Part shown: piece after piece, positions 26,275-33,747 of the stretch
Layout: every line of letters begins with the position of its first letter
Numbering within the stretch: the first letter of the stretch is position 1
Assembly (NCBI GenBank): GCA_949051815.1
Contig: CARQVR010000013.1
Span: 1-60,491, forward strand
DNA: 60,491 bases
Origin: an uncultured Lachnospiraceae bacterium
Lineage (GTDB): Bacteria > Bacillota > Clostridia > Lachnospirales > Lachnospiraceae
Reading direction: 5' to 3'
Translations under genes and position numbers: made by a program
Notes under the pieces: generated by a model
Told to the model about the DNA's origin: nothing
The model's input: only the letters and a program-made list of their open reading frames with translations
The model's database searches: none

Positions 26275-26309
26275 CTCTTTACTCTCTGATGTACGCGCCG
26301 AAGCCTGAA

Positions 26310-26540
26310 TTACATGATGTAGGGCTTCAATGTCTCCATAACCTCATCCGTGCCGTCCTCAGCGTGGATGTTCAGGTCGATGGGCTTGGACAGATCAAGA
26401 CTGAAGATGCCCATGATGGATTTCGCATCGATAACGTATCTGCCGGATACCAAGTCAAAATCATAATCAAACTTCGTGATATCGTTCACGAAAGATTTAA
26501 CCTTATCGATAGAATTTAAAGAAATCTGTACTGTTTTCAT
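26310..26540 (-). CDS. HPr-like protein lacking the phosphorylatable histidine
   Basis: Small HPr-fold protein (76 aa) and the only minus-strand gene here. The Ser-46 region of HPr is conserved as DAKSIMGIFSLDL (S41), and the C-terminus LNIHAEDGTDEVMETLKPYI fits the family. However, the His-15 segment (normally G-x-H-x-R-P) is replaced by SLNSIDKVKSF, so it cannot carry PTS phosphate on a histidine. That resembles Crh-type regulatory proteins in principle, though this is not a standard Crh. A strong AAGGAGGTAA ribosome site is present on the minus strand. A role in carbon regulation is inferred only. Confidence 0.88.
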   Translation of the reverse strand: MKTVQISLNSIDKVKSFVNDITKFDYDFDLVSGRYVIDAKSIMGIFSLDLSKPIDLNIHAEDGTDEVMETLKPYIM

Positions 26541-26578
26541 TGCGGAATTACCTCCTTTGATTTTTATACCTTCTGGCT

Positions 26579-26610
26579 ATTATACTAAATGTTGGAAGAG
26601 CAAAAGTCAA
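26579..26610 (-). promoter_or_regulatory. Probable promoter of the HPr-like gene
   Basis: On the minus strand TATAAT (26579-26584) lies downstream of TTGACT (26605-26610). The spacing is 20 nt, which is long, so the exact -35 is uncertain. Confidence 0.45.
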
Positions 26611-26643
26611 TGATAAAACAATACAAAAAATGCGGGGATTACT

Positions 26644-27954
26644 ATGAAAAGTGTAGCATTACATAATCTGGGATGCAAGGTAAATGCCTATGAAACGGAC
26701 TTTATGCAACAAATGTTACAAGAAAAGGGATATAAAATTGTACCATTTGATGAAGCAGCGGACGTCTATATCGTGAACACATGTACGGTCACCAATATCG
26801 CGGACAGGAAGAGCAGACAGATGCTTCACCGGGCGAAGAAGAAAAATCCGGACGCCGTGGTGGTGGCGGTGGGGTGCTATGTGCAGACCGGTCAGGAGAC
26901 GCTCCAAAAGGACGGCACGGTGGACCTGGCCATCGGAAACAACCGGAAGAAGGATCTGGTGGAGATACTGGAAGCGTATCTGGAGAATCAGCCCAAACCT
27001 GTGATAGACGCAATTGATATCGCCCACGCGCCCTACGAGGAAATGACGCTTAAGACCACGGCCGAGCACACGCGCGCTTACATCAAGATTCAGGACGGGT
27101 GCAACCAGTTCTGCTCCTACTGCATCATTCCCTATGCCAGAGGGCGGGTCAGAAGCCGTCTGGAAGAAGATATCCTGAAAGAAGCGCGGGGCATGGCGGA
27201 GGCGGGCTTTCAGGAGGTCGTGCTGACGGGCATTCACATCAGCTCTTACGGGGCTGACAGGGGCGGCAGCGGGCTTGGCTGTCTGCTGGAACGGCTTTCT
27301 GAAATAGAAGGGATCGGGAGAATCCGGCTCGGTTCTCTGGAGCCGGGCATCGTGACGGAGGAGTTTGCGGCCCGTATCAGCGCGCTCCCCAAGGTATGTC
27401 CACACTTTCATCTTTCCCTGCAAAGCGGCAGCGACACGGTGCTTCGCAGGATGAACAGGAAATATGATACGGCGGGTTATTCCGGCGCGGTGGAGAGACT
27501 GCGCAGATATTATGATAATCCGGCCATCACCACGGATGTGATCGTGGGCTTTCCGGGGGAGACGGAGGAGGAGTTTGCGCAGACGGAGCGCTTTCTCCGG
27601 CAGGTGGGCTTTTATGAGATGCACATTTTTAAGTATTCCAGACGGCAGGGCACCCAGGCGGCCGCCATGGAGGGACAGCTCACGGAGGCTGAAAAGGCGG
27701 TGAGGAGCGAGCGGCTGATGAAGCTGGAACAGGAAATGTCCCACGCATACCGGGAGGCGTTTTTGGGAAAAACGGAGGAAATCCTGTTTGAGGAGCTGAT
27801 CAGGAAGGAGGGGAAAGCCTACTGGGTCGGGCATACGCCCCGCTATCTGAAAGCGGCAAGAGAGGCTTCGCAGGGGGAGAACATGCAAAACCGCATTGCT
27901 TCCTGCAGGCTTGTTTCCTTTCTGGACAGGGACATCCTGCTGGCCGGAAATTAA
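26644..27954 (+). CDS. mtaB: tRNA t6A37 methylthiotransferase MtaB
   Basis: MtaB (436 aa) is a radical-SAM enzyme that adds a methylthio group to t6A37, giving ms2t6A in tRNA. The N-terminal MTTase domain has the three cluster cysteines in LGCKVN, NTCTVT and GCYVQTG. The radical-SAM cluster is CNQFCSYC (CxxxCxxC, about residues 152-159), followed by a TRAM-like C-terminus. It is commonly found close to rsmE; here the desulfurase-thiI-HPr genes intervene. Confidence 0.95.
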   Translation: MKSVALHNLGCKVNAYETDFMQQMLQEKGYKIVPFDEAADVYIVNTCTVTNIADRKSRQMLHRAKKKNPDAVVVAVGCYVQTGQETLQKDGTVDLAIGNNRKKDLVEILEAYLENQPKPVIDAIDIAHAPYEEMTLKTTAEHTRAYIKIQDGCNQFCSYCIIPYARGRVRSRLEEDILKEARGMAEAGFQEVVLTGIHISSYGADRGGSGLGCLLERLSEIEGIGRIRLGSLEPGIVTEEFAARISALPKVCPHFHLSLQSGSDTVLRRMNRKYDTAGYSGAVERLRRYYDNPAITTDVIVGFPGETEEEFAQTERFLRQVGFYEMHIFKYSRRQGTQAAAMEGQLTEAEKAVRSERLMKLEQEMSHAYREAFLGKTEEILFEELIRKEGKAYWVGHTPRYLKAAREASQGENMQNRIASCRLVSFLDRDILLAGN

Positions 27955-27960
27955 TAGCCG

Positions 27961-27989
27961 TTGCTGTGGCATCCTATTTGTGGTAAAAT
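27961..27989 (+). promoter_or_regulatory. Promoter of the solute-binding lipoprotein gene
   Basis: TTGCTG (27961-27966), 17 nt, TAAAAT (27984-27989) with TG at 27981-27982 (extended -10). Confidence 0.65.
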
Positions 27990-28031
27990 GTTCCGTAAGA
28001 GTGTGAAGGGGATTTTGGAGGAATGGCTGGT

Positions 28032-29474
28032 ATGACATCGCGAAGGAGAAAAGCGTTTCTCACCGTTTTCTGTGTGGGAAGCCTTTCGATTGCTGCGGCG
28101 GGTTGTGGAAGTAAGACACCCCTTGATCCGAAAAATCCGACTTCGATTACGGTTTGGACATATTATAACGGCGATCAGCTCGGCGCGTTCGACAGTATGG
28201 TGGAGGAATTTAACGAGACTGTCGGCAGGGAAGAGGGGATTGTCGTAAAGAGTGTCAGTCAGGGTTCGGTCAATGATCTGGAGGCGAATGTTCTCGCTGC
28301 GGTGCAGGGGGAGGTCGGCGCCGACGAAGTACCGAATATTTTTATGGCTTACGCGGATACGGCATACGAGATTGACCAGATGGGTCAGGTTGTGGACCTG
28401 AAGGACTATCTGACGGAAGAGGAAAAGAGCGCCTACATAGACAGTTATCTCAAAGAGGGAGATTTCGGGGGAACGGGCGAGATCAAGATATTCCCCACGG
28501 CGAAGGCTTTTGAGGTGCTTGTTTTGAACAAGACGGACTGGGATGTCTTTGCGGCGGCGACGGGAGCCGATTACGATGATCTGTCGGATATGGAAGGACT
28601 GACGGCCACGGCGAAACGCTATTACGAGTGGACGGACGCACAGACGCCGGATGTTCCAAATGACGGCAGGGCGCTGTTTGGCCGGGATGCGATGGCGAAT
28701 TATATGCTGATCGGCAGTATGCAGCTTGGGCAGGAGATTTTCGAGGTTTCCGGAGAGAAGATGACGCTGCACTTTGACAAGGCGGTGGCGCGCAGGCTCT
28801 GGGACAACTATTACATACCTTTTGTGAAAGGCTATTTTGCGGCGACAGGGCGTTTTCGCAGCGATGACATGAAAACGGGAAATATCATCGCCTGCGTGGG
28901 ATCCAGTTCAGGCGTGTCTTTTTTTCCGGAAGTGGTGAGTGTGAGCGATTCGGAGAGCTATCCCATCGAGATGGATGTGCTCCCCTGTCCGAAGTTTGAA
29001 GGCGGAGATTACGCGGTGCAGCAGGGCGCGGGCATGGTAGTGACCAGGGGCGCGGAGCCGGAGGTGTACGCCTGCGTGGAATTTTTAAAGTGGTTTACGG
29101 CGGATGAGAGAAACATAAAGTTTTCCGCAGATTCCGGTTATCTGCCGGTGACCAGAACCGCCAACAGCAGAGACGCAATCGCGGGCAGCGGCGCGCAGAT
29201 CAGCGACCGCATGTTAAAGACTCTGAACGTGGGCGTGGATACGGTAAACGGCAACGAACTGTATACCACGAAAGCGTTTGCGGGCGGCAGTCAGGCGAGA
29301 AATGTTTTAGAGTACTCCCTCAGTGACAAGGCGGCGGCCGACAGGGAAATCGTGGTCGGCAGAATGGCGCAGGGAATGAGTATGGAGGAAGCAGTCGCGG
29401 AGTTTGAGCTGGATGATAATTTCGACGCATGGTATGAGGAAACACTGCGGCGTTTACAGGAATTTGCACAGTGA
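28032..29474 (+). CDS. Extracellular solute-binding lipoprotein (ABC family 1 type)
   Basis: Predicted lipoprotein (480 aa) with lipobox AAGC followed by GSKTP, and the family-1 sugar-type binding fold starting SITVWTYYNGDQLGAFDSMVEEF. No permease or ATPase gene is adjacent. Instead, the next gene, 19 bp downstream, encodes a membrane GGDEF-EAL protein with an extracellular sensor domain. This suggests the binding protein feeds a signal rather than a transporter (inference). The start at 28032 is preferred because GGAGG (28017-28021) sits at a workable distance; ATG 28023 is almost touching it. Confidence 0.88.
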   Translation: MTSRRRKAFLTVFCVGSLSIAAAGCGSKTPLDPKNPTSITVWTYYNGDQLGAFDSMVEEFNETVGREEGIVVKSVSQGSVNDLEANVLAAVQGEVGADEVPNIFMAYADTAYEIDQMGQVVDLKDYLTEEEKSAYIDSYLKEGDFGGTGEIKIFPTAKAFEVLVLNKTDWDVFAAATGADYDDLSDMEGLTATAKRYYEWTDAQTPDVPNDGRALFGRDAMANYMLIGSMQLGQEIFEVSGEKMTLHFDKAVARRLWDNYYIPFVKGYFAATGRFRSDDMKTGNIIACVGSSSGVSFFPEVVSVSDSESYPIEMDVLPCPKFEGGDYAVQQGAGMVVTRGAEPEVYACVEFLKWFTADERNIKFSADSGYLPVTRTANSRDAIAGSGAQISDRMLKTLNVGVDTVNGNELYTTKAFAGGSQARNVLEYSLSDKAAADREIVVGRMAQGMSMEEAVAEFELDDNFDAWYEETLRRLQEFAQ

Positions 29475-29493
29475 CAGCTTGGAAGAGTAACGG

Positions 29494-32475
29494 GTGTATA
29501 CCGATATGTCGAGACATAAAGGAAAAGAGAGAACAATTTTCAGGATGGCGTTTCATTCGCTGCTGGTGGTGCTGGCGGTGGAGCTGCTGATTATGGCAGG
29601 AAGCCTCATGGCGGGCGGCGTGATCCAGACACTCAACCGCAATTCCCGGGATATTCTGGCGAAGCAGGTTGAGAACAGATGCAGTTATCTGACCAACAGT
29701 ATGGCGTTAGAATGGTCGGATTTAGACGCCATAACGGATAAAGTCAATGCCAGTGCGCAGGAATACCTTAAGGCGGAGAAAATGGCGCCGGAGGAGCTTG
29801 GCAGGGAGGGCGGCAGCGTTCTTCTGATCAATGAGGTCTGTCAGGATTTGATCGACACAATGTACAGCAAACAGGTGTCGGGCATTTTTATGCTTATAAG
29901 CACGCAGCCCGCCGGCTCTGTGGAGACGATGCAGGGCATTTATCTGCGGGATCTGGATCCTTCGTCCATGCCCTCCGATCTCCATGCGGATATTCTGGTG
30001 GAGCGGGCGCCTGTAGATGTGGTGCGCGCCGGATATCTGGCTACGGACACAGGCTGGCAGCCTGTCTTTTCTGCGGCGGACAGCGCAGAACAGCCCTTTT
30101 TCCGGAAACCCTATCAGGCGGCGGTGGAAGGAAATGGCAGACTTTCCGCAGAGGCCTGCGGCTATTGGACGACTGAGACGTACACTCTTTCCGGAGATAA
30201 CAGGGAGGCCATAGCCTATTCCCGGCCGCTGGTTCTGCCGGACGGCACGGTATACGGCGTGCTGGGGGTGGAAGTACTGTCAGATTATCTAAAGACGCTT
30301 CTTCCGGGCAGTGAGCTTATGGAGAACAACAGAGGTTCTTACCTGCTTGCCTGCAGCACGGAGGAGGGTGGCCTGACACCTGTCGTACTTTCTGGTGAAG
30401 TTATGACACGGGAGACGTCAGAGGAGCTGCGTTTTACATTCACGGACCAGAATAACACGGTTGTGGCGGATGAGGATAATAAGTACTACGGGGCGGCGGG
30501 AAATATCGTTCTCTACAGCAGGAATGCACCCTTTGACGCCGACAAATGGTATCTGGTGGGCTTTGCGGAGCAAAAGGACCTTTTCGCCTTCTCGCTTCTG
30601 ATGACAAGGACGCTGGTTTTTTCCTTTGTGGGAATGTTGTTTATCGGGCTGATCGGTATTTTCCTTGTGAGTTACCACCTTTCCAAGCCAATCCACATGC
30701 TTTCCGACGAAGTGGAGAAGGCGAAGCAGATGGGGACGCTGCCGTCCCTGCCAAGTACGGGCATTCGGGAGCTTGACCAGTTTTCAGGGGCCATGGAACG
30801 CCTGCAGCAGGAGGTTACGGATTCCGCCACCCGCTTTATGCAGATCATAAAAATGTCCAGTGTGGATCTGGCCGGATATGAATTGAAGGAAGGATCCGAC
30901 AGAGTTTATGTGACGGACAATTACTTTCCGCTGATGGGCGAGGAAAATGTGGATATTGACAATCTGACGATGGACAGATTCTGTGAGATTAAGATGAAGG
31001 TCAAGGAAAATCTGATTTCCAGAACGGCGGAGGATGGCAGTACGATCTACACCATGCCGCAGGAGGACGGAAGGGTGCGCTATCTGCGCTCCTCCACGAC
31101 GCAGGACGGCGACAGGCTTGTGGGGCTTTTGGAGGACGTTACGGCGTCCATGCTGGAAAAGAAACAGATCGAGAGGGAACGCGACAGCGATATCCTGACC
31201 AAACTTTACGGCAGACAGGGTTTCCGTCGCGAAGCGGAAGAACTGTTTGCCCAGCCCGGGGTGATGAAGCACGCGGCGCTGCTGATGATTGATCTGGATA
31301 ATTTAAAGACCACAAATGACAGGTTTGGCCATAACTTCGGCGATCTTTACATACAGACCGCGGCCAGATGCTTTCAGGAAAATACACCGGAGGGTACGCT
31401 GTGCGCCCGTATGGGAGGCGACGAGTTCCTGATTCTTTTCTACGGATTCGACGATCAGGAGTCGATCAGGGCGTGCCTCGACAAACTGTATCTGGCCATC
31501 GGGGAAGTGGAATTTATACTGCCTGACGGCCGCAATATGGGACTTTCCGCGTCCGGTGGTTATGCGTGGTATCCCGAGGACAGCGACGATCTGCCTTCGC
31601 TGATGAAATATTCGGATTTTGCCATGTATCAGGTGAAACGCAGCAGAAAGGGTCGGCTGCGGGAGTTTGACCACGAGGCATGGGAACAGCAGGTGTCCGA
31701 GGACCAGAGCCGTATCGAGTTTTACCAGATGCTGGACGCGCGTAAACTCTTCTACCATTACCAGCCCATTTTCCGTGCGTGTGACGGAGAAGCCTACGGA
31801 TATGAGGCGCTGATGCGTGTGGATATGCCCGGCCTGCGCGATCCCGGGCTTGTGCTGCAGATTGCCAGGGAAGAGGGGCTTATGAACGAGATAGAAAAGC
31901 TCACGATGTTTCTGGCCAGCGAGAGATACGCCGAACTTCTCGAACAGGGCGCCGTATCTCCGGAAAGTTATCTGTTTATCAATTCCATCGCAAACCAGAA
32001 TATGACGGAGGAAGATGAGCGCGAGTATCACGAGCGGTTTGCGAAGATTCAGGACCGGCTGATTGTCGAGATCACGGAGACGGAAAATCTGGATATGGAA
32101 ATGATCCGCAAAAAGAGTACTGCGGAAGGCTTTACCGGGGTATTTGCATTGGATGACTATGGCAGCGGTTACAACAGTGAGATCAATCTTTTGAAGCTGA
32201 ATCCCTGCTATGTGAAAGTGGACGTCTCGATTGTGAGAGATATTGATGCGGATGAGAATAAGCAGCAGATTGTGAAAAATATTGTGGAATACGCACACGG
32301 ACGCAATATGAAAATCATCGCGGAGGGAATCGAGACGGGCGCCGAGCTTAAAAAGCTTCTGGAGCTTAACGTGGATCTTTTGCAGGGCTTTTTCCTTGCA
32401 AGGCCGGGGGCGGTACCGCCCGCACTTTCGGAAGATGCGAGACTTCTCCTCTGGGATCAGAGGCAGGGCGGTTGA
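29494..32475 (+). CDS. Membrane GGDEF-EAL cyclic-di-GMP enzyme with Cache-like sensor
   Basis: Protein of 993 aa. It has a membrane segment (about 20-45), an extracellular Cache-like sensor (about 50-360), a second membrane segment (about 368-395), a HAMP-like linker, and a PAS-like region (about 440-550). The GGDEF domain is intact (GGDEF at 641-645). The EAL domain has E771-A-L and the other usual catalytic positions: INSIANQ, VEITETE, LDDYGSGY, VKVD, AEGIE and QGFFLARP. No RxxD inhibitory site precedes GGDEF. Both synthesis and hydrolysis of c-di-GMP look possible. The GTG start at 29494 has GGAAG upstream; ATG 29506 is an alternative. It is cotranscribed with the binding lipoprotein. Confidence 0.92.
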   Translation: MYTDMSRHKGKERTIFRMAFHSLLVVLAVELLIMAGSLMAGGVIQTLNRNSRDILAKQVENRCSYLTNSMALEWSDLDAITDKVNASAQEYLKAEKMAPEELGREGGSVLLINEVCQDLIDTMYSKQVSGIFMLISTQPAGSVETMQGIYLRDLDPSSMPSDLHADILVERAPVDVVRAGYLATDTGWQPVFSAADSAEQPFFRKPYQAAVEGNGRLSAEACGYWTTETYTLSGDNREAIAYSRPLVLPDGTVYGVLGVEVLSDYLKTLLPGSELMENNRGSYLLACSTEEGGLTPVVLSGEVMTRETSEELRFTFTDQNNTVVADEDNKYYGAAGNIVLYSRNAPFDADKWYLVGFAEQKDLFAFSLLMTRTLVFSFVGMLFIGLIGIFLVSYHLSKPIHMLSDEVEKAKQMGTLPSLPSTGIRELDQFSGAMERLQQEVTDSATRFMQIIKMSSVDLAGYELKEGSDRVYVTDNYFPLMGEENVDIDNLTMDRFCEIKMKVKENLISRTAEDGSTIYTMPQEDGRVRYLRSSTTQDGDRLVGLLEDVTASMLEKKQIERERDSDILTKLYGRQGFRREAEELFAQPGVMKHAALLMIDLDNLKTTNDRFGHNFGDLYIQTAARCFQENTPEGTLCARMGGDEFLILFYGFDDQESIRACLDKLYLAIGEVEFILPDGRNMGLSASGGYAWYPEDSDDLPSLMKYSDFAMYQVKRSRKGRLREFDHEAWEQQVSEDQSRIEFYQMLDARKLFYHYQPIFRACDGEAYGYEALMRVDMPGLRDPGLVLQIAREEGLMNEIEKLTMFLASERYAELLEQGAVSPESYLFINSIANQNMTEEDEREYHERFAKIQDRLIVEITETENLDMEMIRKKSTAEGFTGVFALDDYGSGYNSEINLLKLNPCYVKVDVSIVRDIDADENKQQIVKNIVEYAHGRNMKIIAEGIETGAELKKLLELNVDLLQGFFLARPGAVPPALSEDARLLLWDQRQGG

Positions 32476-32576
32476 TTTTTTTTCTAAATAATGGTAAGAC
32501 TATAGTAACTACTAGTTTATGCTGAGGGTACAGAGCGGCAACAGACTATAATAACAATAGATAAGGGCGTGAAAAT

Positions 32577-32858
32577 ATGCGGGATCAGGATTTAGAAAAT
32601 ACACAATTTTTTACTGTGGGGACAGAGCCGGAGACGGGTGTCAAGCTCGTGTTGTCCACGGTGTATGAGGCGTTGACAGAGAAAGGGTATAATCCGGTCA
32701 ATCAGATCGTCGGATATATCATGTCAGGCGATCCCACCTACATTACAAGCCACAAGAGCGCGCGGAGCCTTATTATGAAGGTGGAGCGGGACGAGCTTGT
32801 GGAAGAGATGCTGGTGGAATATATTAAAAACTCCATTGAGGGAGCGAAGAAGGGTTGA
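32577..32858 (+). CDS. IreB family regulatory phosphoprotein (DUF965/YrzL)
   Basis: Small cytoplasmic protein (93 aa) that matches the IreB/YrzL family nearly end to end (TQFFTVG, VYEALTEKGYNPVNQIVGYIMSGDPTYITSH, ARSLI). The expected N-terminal phosphorylatable threonine(s) include the TQFFTVG site. Family knowledge: in Enterococcus, IreB is phosphorylated by the PASTA kinase IreK and affects cephalosporin tolerance. The order ireB-ruvX-DUF1292 is conserved in Firmicutes. A TATAAT at 32547-32552 may be its -10. Confidence 0.95.
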   Translation: MRDQDLENTQFFTVGTEPETGVKLVLSTVYEALTEKGYNPVNQIVGYIMSGDPTYITSHKSARSLIMKVERDELVEEMLVEYIKNSIEGAKKG

Positions 32859-32889
32859 CCACAGAGGTCAATAACGGTGAAAAGGACAA

Positions 32890-33327
32890 ATGAGAATTAT
32901 GGGGCTGGACCTCGGTTCCAAAACGGTGGGGGTAGCCATCAGCGACCCTTTGCTGATTACGGCTCAGGGGATCGAAATTATCAGACGCAAGGAAGAGAAC
33001 AAGCTGAGACAAACGCTTGCGCGCATTGAGGCGCTGATCGTGGAGTACGGGGTGGACAGGATTGTGCTGGGTCTGCCGAAGAATATGAACGATACATTGG
33101 GAGAGCGGGCGGAATTTTCGCTTGCATTCAAGGAAAAGCTGGAGCGGCGCACGGGACTTCCCGTCGTGATGTGGGATGAGAGACTGACGACGGTGGCGGC
33201 GGACAAGGCGATGATGGAGGCGGGAATCCGCAGGGAAAACCGCAAGGACTATGTGGACAAGATTGCAGCATGTCTGATTTTGCAGGGGTATTTAGACTCA
33301 CAGTTCAGCCAGACCGGAGTTGACTGA
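32890..33327 (+). CDS. ruvX: Putative pre-16S rRNA nuclease/Holliday junction resolvase YqgF (RuvX)
   Basis: YqgF/RuvX (145 aa) has an RNase H-like fold. Motifs are MGLDLGSKTVGVAISDP (first catalytic Asp), VLGLPKNMNDTLGERA, MWDERLTTVAADK and YVDKIAA. Family knowledge: it processes the 5' end of 16S rRNA, with an earlier annotation as an alternate resolvase. The last nine residues (SQFSQTGVD) and the stop are encoded by the left end of the repeat at 33301, so the natural C-terminus has been replaced or extended. It sits between ireB and the DUF1292 gene. Confidence 0.95.
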   Translation: MRIMGLDLGSKTVGVAISDPLLITAQGIEIIRRKEENKLRQTLARIEALIVEYGVDRIVLGLPKNMNDTLGERAEFSLAFKEKLERRTGLPVVMWDERLTTVAADKAMMEAGIRRENRKDYVDKIAACLILQGYLDSQFSQTGVD

Positions 33328-33456
33328 CAAATTGGGTTTGCACGAATTTGGCGGTCGACTGATGGTCTGAGGGAAGGCCCGCTTATAAGCAAAAGGGGAT
33401 GCAAAGCAGCGGAAAGTGCCGAAGGTGCGTTTTGCGAATGGGCGTGGGCTGAACTG
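33301..33456 (+). repeat. Structured intergenic repeat, copy after ruvX
   Basis: A 156-bp element with perfect 10-bp ends: CAGTTCAGCC (33301-33310) and GGCTGAACTG (33447-33456). Nested inside are CAGACC (33310-33315)/GGTCTG (33364-33369) and CAAATT (33328-33333)/AATTTG (33345-33350). The copy at 58284 keeps the same three stems with paired changes, for example CAAACC/GGTTTG. The right half shares GCAGCGGAAAG and AGGTGCG with that copy. It starts inside ruvX and ends 15 bp before the next gene. Confidence 0.8.
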
Positions 33457-33471
33457 GAAACGGGAGGAAAA

Positions 33472-33729
33472 ATGGAAAAAATAACTTTTACGCCGCAGGA
33501 GGGCGGCGCTGTCGATTTTTATATTTTGGAACAGACGATGATAGGCGGCGTGAACTACCTTCTGGTGACGGATTCCGCGGAGGGGGACGGCGAAGCGATT
33601 ATTTTGCGCGATGTTTCCGAGCCGGAAGATCCGGAGGCGGTATATGAGATTGTGGAAGACGACGGAACATTAAACGCAGTGGCGGCTGTGTTTGAAAAGA
33701 TAATGGATGACATTGATATTATTCAGTAG
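33472..33729 (+). CDS. DUF1292 family protein (YrzB-like)
   Basis: Small acidic cytoplasmic protein (85 aa) of unknown function with the DUF1292 pattern (ITFTPQEGGAVDFYILEQTMIGG at the start, then YLLVTD and EEVYEIV-like VYEIVEDD). A GGGAGGA ribosome site precedes ATG 33472. It is the usual third gene of the ireB-ruvX cluster and is 18 bp upstream of the RNase J gene. Confidence 0.92.
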   Translation: MEKITFTPQEGGAVDFYILEQTMIGGVNYLLVTDSAEGDGEAIILRDVSEPEDPEAVYEIVEDDGTLNAVAAVFEKIMDDIDIIQ

Positions 33730-33747
33730 AAAACGGAGGTAAATTTT

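Noticed and set aside
26214..26519. 101-codon + strand frame after thiI
   Set aside because: Antisense to the HPr-like gene, which has a strong ribosome site, promoter and terminator on the minus strand.
26716..28038. Long minus-strand frame (440 codons) opposite mtaB
   Set aside because: It lies antisense to a clear mtaB gene, has a His/Arg/Leu-rich shadow composition, and shows no ribosome site or homology.
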